This document shows positions 1 to 6,164 of a stretch of 6,303 nucleotides of DNA, piece by piece (positions within the stretch are counted from its first letter, which is position 1; each line of letters starts with the position of its first letter). The translations under genes were made by a program, and so were the position numbers. The notes under the pieces were generated by a model, which was not told the origin of the DNA, made no database searches, and was given only the letters and a program-made list of their open reading frames with translations. This DNA is from Candidatus Bipolaricaulota bacterium (GTDB lineage: Bacteria; Bipolaricaulota; Bipolaricaulia; UBA7950; UBA9294). The stretch is from positions 1 to 6,303 of the forward strand of contig JAUWNS010000141.1 in assembly GCA_030612485.1 (NCBI GenBank), in the 5' to 3' direction.

Positions 1-2650
1 CATTCCACAGGAAAAGGAAGAGATCGTCAAGAGCTCCTACGCCGCGGTTCGACGGATCAACAAGATGCACAGCATGGGTTTGGCTACGGAGCAGGAACGA
101 TCCCAGGCGGTGATCAAGATATGGCGCAGAACGGTCGACGATGTGGAGGACGCGACGATGGAGAACCTGCGCCAGCACAAGTACAACTCTGTATACGGGA
201 TTGTGACATCCGGCGCGCGCGGCGGGCCGGACCAGGTGAAGCAGCTCTGCGGAATGCGCGGGCCAATGGCCGCGCCGTCGGGGGAGATCATCGAGATGCC
301 GGTCATCTCCAACTTCCGCGAGGGGTTGGACATGATGGAGTACTTCATCTCCACGCACGGGGGGCGGAAAGGGGCTGCCGATACCGCGTTAAAGACAGCC
401 GACTCCGGGTATCTCACCCGCCGACTGGTCGATGCCTCCTCGGATACGATCGTCCACGAGATCGACTGTGGGACGACTCAGGGGGTGGAGATCGATCCGT
501 TGCGGTTCAGTAAGCATGAGGTGATGGAATCGATCGAGGAGCGGATCTACGGGAGGGTGGCGGCACGCCCGATCATCGATCCATCGACCGGCGAGGTGTT
601 AGTGGAGGCGGATGGGTGGATCTCACGCCCTCTCGCCGAACACATCGGCCACTTGGAGGTCGCCCTCTCGGTCAAGGATGAGGCTCACCTCGTGGGAACG
701 AAGAGCGTAGAAGACGTTTCCGACCCGGCGACCGGCCGGGTCATCCTGCGTGCGGATGAGTTCGTCACCCCGCGTCTGATCGAGGCGTTGCGTAGCGCCA
801 AAGTCTCCACGATCAAGGTGCGGCCACAGATTGTGATCCGCTCCCCCATGACCTGCGAGACAGTCAGTGGTGTCTGTCAACTCTGCTATGGTTACGACAT
901 GAGCAATCACCGGCCGGTGGAGTTGGGGACGGCGATCGGGGTGATCGCGGCGCAATCTGTCGGCGAACCAGGGACCCAGCTTACGATGCGAACCTTCCAC
1001 ACTGGCGGCGTGGCGGGGGAGGATATCACACAGGGACTCCCGCGGGCCGAGGAGCTGTTTGAGGCTCGCAAGGCGCTGAAGAGCGCTCAGGCGGGGATCT
1101 CCCCGTTGGATGGGTACATTTCTGCGGTGACCTCCCTCGAAACAGGGCGTGATAGGGTAGATATCGTTGGTGATCCGTTCGTGATGACCATTCCCACTGT
1201 CCTGGTGCGGGTAGAGGAGGGAGAGGAGACGGACGCCCTCAGCCTGATTGGTTCGAGGAGCCCGTGTGAGGGTGAGGTCTATATCCTGAACAGGGATGAG
1301 CGCAAGGAGATGTTGGTGATCGACACGGCCGGCGGGGATCGAGCCTACCGCCTCCCCCCGGGTGCTGTCCCGCGGGTCAAGGACGAGGACGTGATCGATA
1401 CAGGGGACGCGCTCACCGAGCGGTTCAACATCGAACCGTTTGTGGCGGATGGAAAAGGGACAGTACGCCTCTCCGAGGAGAGAGAGAGGACCTTCCAAAT
1501 AGTCACGGAGGACGGGACGGTCAAGGAGTATGAGATCCCATACGGGGCGCGCATGATGGTTGAGCCTGGGGCGGCGGTCGTGGAGGGAACGCAGCTTACA
1601 TCGCGCTCAAAGCCAATATTCATCGCAGCCGAAGCGCCAGGAACCGTGATGTTGCTTGCGGATCGGATCGTCGTTTACAACCCCGAAGGGCGCGCGATGC
1701 ACTTCCCGTTGACCCGGGATATCTCGCCCCTTCAAGGGGACGGTGAGAAGGTGAGTGAGGGTGGGAAGCTGGTTCGGTTGGAGTGCGACCATACTGGAGC
1801 TGTAAAGGTCGAGAAGGTAAAAGGGAGTGGAGAAACTGTCGATCTTTTCGTTCGTCCAAAGGGCGAAGTGGAGATCGATCAGATGGCACTGGTACGCGTA
1901 GGGGACAAGGTGAAGAAGGGAGAACTCCTCTCGAAAGGTGTCGTTGCTCCTCACACACTTCTCGACATGGCCGGCGTCCAGAATACGCGTGAGTACCTGC
2001 TGACGGAGATTCACAAGGTCTATAGGGCTCAAGGTGTGGATATCAACGATAAACACCTCGAGGTGATCATCCGGCAGATTTTGAACAACGTCCGGATCGT
2101 GAACCACGGGGATTCGCGCTTCTTATTGAGCGACTTGGTGATGTTGGAGGAGTTCCAGAAAGAGGTGCGGACGCTCTCCCTCTGGAACCAGGAAGCAGAG
2201 AGGGTCCGCAGAGCAGCAATTGGGGAGACACTCGCCGAGGACCTTGTCTCCAAGGGGCACCTGATTGCTTCGAGGGGAGATGTTCTCACTGCAGGAATTC
2301 TGACCGCGGCACGACGAGCTGGTCTGAGTACACTCCGCATCCTGCAGGGGGAGGAGACTGTGGAGGTTTCTCTTGTCGAGAAGCGCCTGCCAGTTGGTGA
2401 ACGCGAGCTTCTTCGTATTTCCAAGGCGGCGCTACAGACGAAGGGGTGGCTCTCCGCTGCATCCTTCCAGCGGACAACGAAAGTCCTCTCTGAAGCGGCC
2501 CTGCGTGGGGAAGTCGATGAGCTGAACGGACTGAAGCCGAGCGTCATTGTTGGGAAAAGGATCCCTGCAGGGACCGGATTTCCCCGCGAGATCCCCGTAG
2601 AAAAACCGGGGGAAGAGGTGGAGCTGGACCAGGTTGCAGAAGAGAGTTGA
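1..2650 (+). CDS. rpoC: DNA-directed RNA polymerase subunit beta-prime, C-terminal part (5' end outside window)
   Basis: This is the largest catalytic subunit of RNA polymerase. The frame is open from base 2, giving 882 residues that begin at about residue 650 in E. coli numbering, so the NADFDGD metal-binding loop lies upstream and is not seen. Motifs in order: SGARGG near 208-228; bridge helix about 311-436 ([20 protein letters not shown]); second zinc site with Cys codons at 467, 854, 875 and 884 (C...C-x6-C-x2-C); trigger loop about 950-1069 with [16 protein letters not shown] and the conserved His at 998-1000, running directly into DITQGLPR and ELFEAR with no SI3-type insertion; KVYRAQGV near 2020; and the C-terminal [11 protein letters not shown] and IPAGTGF motifs. 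The tail after IPAGTGF is short and acidic. Two oddities are about 225 extra residues after ELFEAR and roughly 50-65 extra before ISKAAL. The TGA stop at 2648-2650 overlaps the next promoter. Identification is certain. Confidence 0.99.
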   Translation, partial: IPQEKEEIVKSSYAAVRRINKMHSMGLATEQERSQAVIKIWRRTVDDVEDATMENLRQHKYNSVYGIVTSGARGGPDQVKQLCGMRGPMAAPSGEIIEMPVISNFREGLDMMEYFISTHGGRKGAADTALKTADSGYLTRRLVDASSDTIVHEIDCGTTQGVEIDPLRFSKHEVMESIEERIYGRVAARPIIDPSTGEVLVEADGWISRPLAEHIGHLEVALSVKDEAHLVGTKSVEDVSDPATGRVILRADEFVTPRLIEALRSAKVSTIKVRPQIVIRSPMTCETVSGVCQLCYGYDMSNHRPVELGTAIGVIAAQSVGEPGTQLTMRTFHTGGVAGEDITQGLPRAEELFEARKALKSAQAGISPLDGYISAVTSLETGRDRVDIVGDPFVMTIPTVLVRVEEGEETDALSLIGSRSPCEGEVYILNRDERKEMLVIDTAGGDRAYRLPPGAVPRVKDEDVIDTGDALTERFNIEPFVADGKGTVRLSEERERTFQIVTEDGTVKEYEIPYGARMMVEPGAAVVEGTQLTSRSKPIFIAAEAPGTVMLLADRIVVYNPEGRAMHFPLTRDISPLQGDGEKVSEGGKLVRLECDHTGAVKVEKVKGSGETVDLFVRPKGEVEIDQMALVRVGDKVKKGELLSKGVVAPHTLLDMAGVQNTREYLLTEIHKVYRAQGVDINDKHLEVIIRQILNNVRIVNHGDSRFLLSDLVMLEEFQKEVRTLSLWNQEAERVRRAAIGETLAEDLVSKGHLIASRGDVLTAGILTAARRAGLSTLRILQGEETVEVSLVEKRLPVGERELLRISKAALQTKGWLSAASFQRTTKVLSEAALRGEVDELNGLKPSVIVGKRIPAGTGFPREIPVEKPGEEVELDQVAEES

Positions 2651-2675
2651 AAGGTTATAAGGACCGTTCTATAAT
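2647..2675 (+). promoter_or_regulatory. Sigma-70-type promoter for the rpsL-rpsG transcript
   Basis: TTGAAA at 2647-2652 (5 of 6 matches to TTGACA) is separated by exactly 17 bp from a perfect TATAAT at 2670-2675. The -35 box includes the TGA stop of rpoC. A start about 7 bases past the -10 box would give a leader of only some 15-20 nt that still contains the rpsL Shine-Dalgarno. This would let the str genes be transcribed independently of rpoBC. The match is seen in the sequence; activity is inferred. Confidence 0.8.
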
Positions 2676-2688
2676 TTGCTATAATTTG
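2669..2688 (+). repeat. Perfect 10-bp tandem duplication containing two TATAAT boxes
   Basis: The unit CTATAATTTG occurs twice with no spacer (2669-2678 and 2679-2688). Each copy carries a perfect -10 hexamer, at 2670-2675 and 2680-2685. Only the first has a good -35 box at 17 bp. The second would need a different element, since the best upstream hexamer is TTATAA at 2655-2660 with 19 bp spacing, a poor match. The last G of copy two is the first base of the rpsL ribosome binding site. Confidence 0.85.
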
Positions 2689-2698
2689 GAGAGTGATT

Positions 2699-3070
2699 AT
2701 GCCGACGATTAACCAACTGATTCGAATGGGGCGTAAACCAAAGGAGAAGAAGAGCAAGGCTCCGGCGCTCGGTTCCTGCCCACTGAAACGCGGTGTTTGT
2801 ACGCGCGTCTATACCCGTACCCCGAAGAAGCCAAACTCGGCGTTGCGTAAGGTGGCCCGTGTGCGCCTGAGTAATGAGAAAGAGGTTACCGCGTACATCG
2901 GAGGGGAAGGACATAACCTTCAGGAGCACTCGATGGTGATGGTGCGTGGTGGGCGTGTTAAGGACCTTCCTGGTGTCCGCTACCACATCGTCCGCGGTCC
3001 CTTGGATGCGGAAGGGGTCGAGGGGCGACGCCAAGGGCGCTCGAAATATGGGGTAAAGAGGGAGAGCTAG
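2699..3070 (+). CDS. rpsL: 30S ribosomal protein S12
   Basis: S12 is the small-subunit protein next to the decoding centre that controls accuracy. The product has 123 residues (E. coli 124) and aligns without gaps through the core. Seen motifs: MPTINQL at the N-terminus, [10 protein letters not shown] at 30-39, [11 protein letters not shown] at 41-51, [11 protein letters not shown] at 68-78, [11 protein letters not shown] at 86-96 and RSKYGVKR near the end. The lysines where streptomycin-resistance changes are known (Lys43 and Lys88 counting Met1) are wild type. Asp89, the site of RimO methylthiolation in other bacteria, is present. I start at ATG 2699, not the in-frame GTG at 2693, because the family begins MPTINQL and GGAG at 2688-2691 sits 7 nt before this ATG. 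It lies 48 bp after rpoC and 9 bp before rpsG. Confidence 0.98.
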   Translation: MPTINQLIRMGRKPKEKKSKAPALGSCPLKRGVCTRVYTRTPKKPNSALRKVARVRLSNEKEVTAYIGGEGHNLQEHSMVMVRGGRVKDLPGVRYHIVRGPLDAEGVEGRRQGRSKYGVKRES

Positions 3071-3074
3071 GAGG
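3069..3074 (+). promoter_or_regulatory. Consensus Shine-Dalgarno of rpsG overlapping the rpsL stop codon
   Basis: AGGAGG overlaps the last two bases of the TAG stop of rpsL and lies 5 nt before the rpsG ATG at 3080. It decides the start in favour of 3080 over the in-frame ATG at 3086. The 9-bp gap leaves no room for the long rpsL-rpsG leader structure that S7 binds in E. coli, so that feedback mode is unlikely here. Confidence 0.85.
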
Positions 3075-3079
3075 ACGGG

Positions 3080-3538
3080 ATGCAGATGCCAGGTCGTGAT
3101 GTAAAACCAGATATCAAGTACAACAGTAAACTCCTTGCTAAGCTGATTAACTACGTGATGCAGGAGGGGAAGAAGTCGACCGCAGAGCGGAGTGTCTACG
3201 CGGCGTTCGATCGGGTCAATGAGCGGAGCGATGCTCCCGCCCTCGAAGTCTTCAATACCGCAATTACTAATTGCTCCCCTCGACTGGAGGTTCGCACCCG
3301 CCGTGTCGGTGGTGCGAACTACCAGGTACCGTACGAGGTTCCACAAGATCGCCAGATCTCCCTTGCCCTGCGCTGGATCGTCCGTGCCGCTCGTGAACGG
3401 AGTGGGCATACGATGGGCGGACGTCTCGCCGCGGAGATCATGGATGCGGCACGCAAGGAAGGGAAGGCCTATAACAAGCGTCTCGATATTCACCGTATGG
3501 CAGAGGCGAACCGCGCCTTCGCGCACTATCGCTGGTAG
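3080..3538 (+). CDS. rpsG: 30S ribosomal protein S7
   Basis: S7 is a primary 16S rRNA-binding protein that nucleates assembly of the small-subunit head and lines the E site. The product has 152 residues (common family length about 156) and ends with the hallmark MAEANRAFAHYRW. The core carries RLEVRTRRVGGANYQVPYEV, LALRWIV and RAARER. The start is fixed: the rpsL stop at 3068 is in the same frame, and ATG 3080 has AGGAGG at 5 nt spacing. The N-terminus (MQMPGRDVKPDIKYNS) lacks the arginine-rich arm (for example ARRRRAEV) usual in the family; this shortening is genuine, since no upstream start exists. S7 represses the str operon in E. coli, but the intergenic target is too short here. A 221-bp spacer follows, so co-transcription with fusA is uncertain. 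Confidence 0.98.
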   Translation: MQMPGRDVKPDIKYNSKLLAKLINYVMQEGKKSTAERSVYAAFDRVNERSDAPALEVFNTAITNCSPRLEVRTRRVGGANYQVPYEVPQDRQISLALRWIVRAARERSGHTMGGRLAAEIMDAARKEGKAYNKRLDIHRMAEANRAFAHYRW

Positions 3539-3551
3539 CTTCCTTTAACTT

Positions 3552-3582
3552 GAAATTCCCTGTGGTCTTGCTGCGGGGTTTC
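3552..3582 (+). terminator. Possible weak terminator or attenuator hairpin after rpsG
   Basis: GAAA (3552-3555) can pair with TTTC (3579-3582), and CCCTG (3558-3562) with CGGGG (3574-3578, one G-T wobble), leaving a TT bulge and an 11-nt loop. It lies 14 nt after the rpsG stop. The following bases (CTTATGTT) are only moderately T-rich, so intrinsic termination would be inefficient at best. The pairing is seen; the role is speculative. Confidence 0.3.
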
Positions 3583-3588
3583 CTTATG

Positions 3589-3624
3589 TTCCCTCTCCTT
3601 GCAGGAGAGGGTTGAGGTGAGGTG
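3589..3624. repeat. REP-like palindromic intergenic repeat (CCCTCTCC family)
   Basis: CCCTCTCCT (3591-3599) and AGGAGAGGG (3603-3611) form a perfect 9-bp stem around a 3-nt loop. The flank TTGAGGTGAGGTG follows on one side only. The palindrome plus this flank matches, from memory, a short intergenic repeat found in many GC-rich genomes, whose minus-strand translation gives the recurrent spurious peptide TSPQPSPARRG; that peptide is encoded here on the minus strand. The left flank is not complementary to the right, so this looks like a partial or decayed copy. No T-tract follows, which argues against a standard terminator. Confidence 0.6.
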
Positions 3625-3639
3625 AATAATGAAAACCCG

Positions 3640-3661
3640 GTTTTGACCTTCAGGCCAAAAC
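3640..3661. repeat. Imperfect inverted repeat in the rpsG-fusA spacer
   Basis: GTTTTGACCT (3640-3649) pairs with AGGCCAAAAC (3652-3661) except for one A-C mismatch, leaving a 2-nt nominal loop (effectively 4 nt). No T-run follows on the + strand. It could be a transcript stem, a protein-binding site or part of the adjacent repeat. Function is unknown. Confidence 0.4.
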
Positions 3662-3759
3662 GAAATTGGTCGAACACCATGCAACTTTATTGCGTAAGTA
3701 GTCAATTTTAAGAGATTTCATTGTTTTATAGATTTTATCAGCATTAAGAAGGCCTCTCG
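3662..3759 (+). promoter_or_regulatory. AT-rich leader upstream of fusA with weak ribosome binding site
   Basis: This stretch is markedly more AT-rich than the flanking genes, especially 3683-3747, and may hold a fusA promoter. No confident -35/-10 pair is visible: candidate -10 boxes such as TATAGA (3727-3732) match only 4 of 6 bases and lack a good -35 partner. The ribosome binding site is poor, with AAGG at 3749-3752, 7 nt before the ATG. An in-frame TAA at 3745-3747 excludes a start upstream of 3760. Confidence 0.35.
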
Positions 3760-5835
3760 ATGTCCAGTGATGACCCCGTAGCGATAGAGAAAGTCCGTAA
3801 CATCGGTATCATGGCCCACATCGATGCCGGGAAGACGACGACCACGGAGCGGATCCTCTACTATACCGGCCGTACCCACAAGATGGGTGAGGTGCATGAA
3901 GGGGATACTGAGATGGACTGGATGGAGCAGGAACGGGAGCGGGGGATCACCATCACCTCGGCAGCGACAACCTGTTTTTGGTCCGATCACCGGATCAACA
4001 TCATCGACACCCCGGGGCACGTCGATTTCACTGCCGAGGTAGAGCGAGCGTTACGGATCCTTGACGGGGGAGTGGTCATCTTTTCTGGGGTGGAGATGGT
4101 CGAATCCCAGTCGGAGACCGTCTGGCGACAGGCCGATCGTTACCACATCCCGCGCCTTGCGTTTGTGAACAAGCTCGACCGGGTGGAGTCGAGTTTCACA
4201 AAAACCTTAAAGATGATCGAGGAACGGCTGGGAGTCGTTGTCGTTCCGCTACAACTTCCCTACCGTGATGAGGATCGGCACCTGCTCGGGATGATTGACC
4301 TCTTTCATCGGCGGCTGATCGTTTGGGATAAGGAGAGTAAGGGAGAGCGCTATGAGTCCCTTCCCGTTCCCGCTGCGATGCACGATGAGGTCGAACACTA
4401 CCGCGAGATGGCCCTCGAACGGGTCGCCGAGAGCGACGATCGAGTGATGGAGTCCTACCTCGTAGGGGAAGAGGTAACAGAGTCGGCGTTCCATGCGGGA
4501 CTTCGCCGGGGGTGTATCGAACACGGCTTCGTCCCTGTCCTTGGGGGCGCAGCCTTCCAGAACGAGGGAGTCCAACCCCTTCTTGACGCGGTAGTACGGT
4601 ACCTCCCTTCGCCGGTCGATGTTCCGCCTGTGCACGATGTGGTGAGCGACGAGGTGCGGGAGGCAAGCGCGATGGAACCGTTTTCGGCGTTGGCGTTCAA
4701 GATTGTCACCGACCGCTATGCCGGGCGAGTGATCTTTGTCCGTGTCTATTCAGGGCGGGTAAAGGTTGGAGGGCACGCGTTCAATATGTCGACTGGGAAG
4801 GGACTTCGTGTTATGAAGATCTTCCGCATGCATGCTAATCAGCGCACGCCGCTCGAAGCAATGGAGGCGGGGGACATCGTGGCGTTGGTCGGCTCGACGA
4901 CGATCTCTACAGGGGATACGCTCTGCGCCAAGTCTTCCCCGATCCTCTTAGAGAAGATTGAGTTTCCGGAGCCTGTGGTCTTCATTGCGGTCGAGCCGCG
5001 CACCGAGGCTGAACAAGGAGCCCTTAGTGAGGGGTTGGAGAAGCTCGCCACTGAGGATCCGACCTTTCATGTGCGTTTCGATGAGGCGACGAACCAAACT
5101 ATTGTCTCGGGGATGGGAGAACTCCACCTTGAGGTCCTTGTGCGCCGGTTGCGTGAGGAGTTCGGGATCATCGCCCATGTGGGGAAACCTCAGGTTGCCT
5201 ACCTGGAAACGCTCCATGAACCGATTGAGGTAGAGGAGGAGTTCACCGCGCAGGTGGGAGGGCGGGGGCAATACGCCCACGTGATCATCCGCTTCGAGCC
5301 CCTCCCGCGTGGAAGTGGGTTCCAATTTAAAGATGTGACCAAGGAAGGCGATCTCCCGCGTGAGTACCGCGTCGTGGTTGAGGATGGATTGCGGGAGACG
5401 TTGACAAATGGCCCCCTTGCCGGTTATCCTTTGGTCGATACTGGAGCCACCTTGACCGGTGGGTCTTTTTATCCAGCGGATTCATCTGTGCTGGCCTTTC
5501 GTGCGGCTGCGGGTATTGCGCTTCATAAGGCATATAGCAACGGGAATTTCGACCTTCTCGAACCGATCATGGAAGGGGAAATCATCGTTCCTGGGGAGTA
5601 CCTAGGAGAGGTGTTGGAGGATCTAGCGCGTCGACGTGGAGAGATCCGAGAGCTGCAGTCGCGGGAAACGGTGCAGATTGCCTACGTCTCTGTCCCCTTG
5701 GGGGAGACGTTTGGTTATGCTACACGTCTGCGGTCGTTGACCCGAGGTCGGGGTACCTACACGTTGCAGGTGACGCGTTACAATGTGGTGTCGGAAGGGT
5801 TGAGAGAGAAGATCATCAGAAGCAGAGGTTATTAG
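3760..5835 (+). CDS. fusA: Elongation factor G (ribosomal translocase)
   Basis: EF-G is the cytoplasmic GTPase that moves tRNAs and mRNA through the ribosome and, with RRF, splits post-termination ribosomes. The product has 691 residues, the same as Thermus EF-G. G domain about 1-285: G1 AHIDAGKT (19-26), switch I RGITI with Thr64, G3 DTPGH with His87, G4 NKLD (137-140), and G5 at GGAAFQN (262-268), where the usual Ser is Ala264. Domain II is about 305-393, III about 395-475 (GMGELHLEV), IV about 476-598 (GGRGQY with Gln504), and V about 599-680 ([14 protein letters not shown]). The domain IV tip reads [10 protein letters not shown], with Tyr571 where the family has His. ATG 3760 is the first possible start after an in-frame TAA at 3745. 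All GTPase residues needed for activity are present. A 221-bp spacer precedes it, and only 2 bp separate it from rpsJ. tuf does not follow. Confidence 0.98.
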   Translation: MSSDDPVAIEKVRNIGIMAHIDAGKTTTTERILYYTGRTHKMGEVHEGDTEMDWMEQERERGITITSAATTCFWSDHRINIIDTPGHVDFTAEVERALRILDGGVVIFSGVEMVESQSETVWRQADRYHIPRLAFVNKLDRVESSFTKTLKMIEERLGVVVVPLQLPYRDEDRHLLGMIDLFHRRLIVWDKESKGERYESLPVPAAMHDEVEHYREMALERVAESDDRVMESYLVGEEVTESAFHAGLRRGCIEHGFVPVLGGAAFQNEGVQPLLDAVVRYLPSPVDVPPVHDVVSDEVREASAMEPFSALAFKIVTDRYAGRVIFVRVYSGRVKVGGHAFNMSTGKGLRVMKIFRMHANQRTPLEAMEAGDIVALVGSTTISTGDTLCAKSSPILLEKIEFPEPVVFIAVEPRTEAEQGALSEGLEKLATEDPTFHVRFDEATNQTIVSGMGELHLEVLVRRLREEFGIIAHVGKPQVAYLETLHEPIEVEEEFTAQVGGRGQYAHVIIRFEPLPRGSGFQFKDVTKEGDLPREYRVVVEDGLRETLTNGPLAGYPLVDTGATLTGGSFYPADSSVLAFRAAAGIALHKAYSNGNFDLLEPIMEGEIIVPGEYLGEVLEDLARRRGEIRELQSRETVQIAYVSVPLGETFGYATRLRSLTRGRGTYTLQVTRYNVVSEGLREKIIRSRGY

Positions 5836-5837
5836 CC

Positions 5838-6146
5838 ATGGCAAGAGAGAAGATCAGAATCAAGTTACGGGGCTACGATCATGAACTGGTCGATAGTTCG
5901 GTTAAGAAGATTGTGGACTCGGCTAAGGAGACTCGGGCCAAGATCGCCGGACCCATCCCTCTTCCAACAGAGAGGCGGATCTACACGGTCCTCCGTTCTC
6001 CTCATATTGACAAGCGGTCTATGGAGCACTTCGAGCGGCGTCTCCATACGCGGCTGATCGATATCAAGGAACCAACTTCAGAGACGATCAATGCCCTGAT
6101 GGACATTGAGCTCCCCACGGGGATCGATATTGAGATCAAGCTGTAA
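5838..6146 (+). CDS. rpsJ: 30S ribosomal protein S10 (NusE)
   Basis: S10 sits in the 30S head. As NusE it also pairs with NusB and NusG in antitermination and transcription-translation coupling. The product has 102 residues (E. coli 103), with [14 protein letters not shown] at the N-terminus, GPIPLPT at 38-44, [11 protein letters not shown] at 49-59 in the loop region, and [11 protein letters not shown] in the second half. The common RTHKRLIDI motif reads [10 protein letters not shown] here, a mild deviation. The start is ATG 5838, 2 bp after the fusA stop; the ribosome binding site AGAGG (5824-5828) lies inside the end of fusA with 9 nt spacing, which suggests translational coupling. It normally opens the S10 operon, but here it is fused directly to fusA without an intervening tuf. 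rplC follows after 18 bp. Confidence 0.98.
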   Translation: MAREKIRIKLRGYDHELVDSSVKKIVDSAKETRAKIAGPIPLPTERRIYTVLRSPHIDKRSMEHFERRLHTRLIDIKEPTSETINALMDIELPTGIDIEIKL

Positions 6147-6150
6147 ATAC

Positions 6151-6155
6151 GGAGG
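6151..6155 (+). promoter_or_regulatory. Shine-Dalgarno of rplC
   Basis: GGAGG lies 9 nt before the ATG at 6165, within the 18-bp rpsJ-rplC gap, and supports that start. There is no room for a separate promoter, so rplC is presumably co-transcribed with rpsJ. Confidence 0.75.
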
Positions 6156-6164
6156 TTCGGGCGG

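Noticed and set aside
722..742. Perfect 7-bp inverted repeat GACCCGG/CCGGGTC with a 7-nt loop inside rpoC
   Set aside because: It falls in conserved coding sequence (DPATGRV), has no T-tract, and such GC-rich palindromes are expected by chance here.
623..1498. Long minus-strand open frame (291 codons) opposite rpoC
   Set aside because: It lies wholly antisense to conserved beta-prime sequence, has no recognisable domain, and is expected from GC-rich codon bias.
2693..2698. GTG at 2693 as the rpsL start
   Set aside because: It would overlap the Shine-Dalgarno and add Met-Ile before the conserved MPTINQL start.
2669..3526. Minus-strand open frame (285 codons) covering rpsL and rpsG
   Set aside because: It is antisense to two certain ribosomal protein genes and no family is recognised. 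The length is a composition effect.
3600..3630. The palindrome at 3591-3611 as a standard rho-independent terminator
   Set aside because: The stem is strong, but it is followed by a purine-rich TTGAGGTGAGG rather than a T-run on the + strand.
3643..3671. TTGACC at 3643-3648 as a -35 box for fusA
   Set aside because: The hexamer is good (5 of 6), but no acceptable -10 box occurs 16-18 bp downstream, and it lies inside an inverted repeat.
3438..3680. Minus-strand open frame with the peptide TSPQPSPARRG
   Set aside because: The peptide is the recurrent spurious translation of a palindromic DNA repeat. I annotated the repeat rather than a gene.
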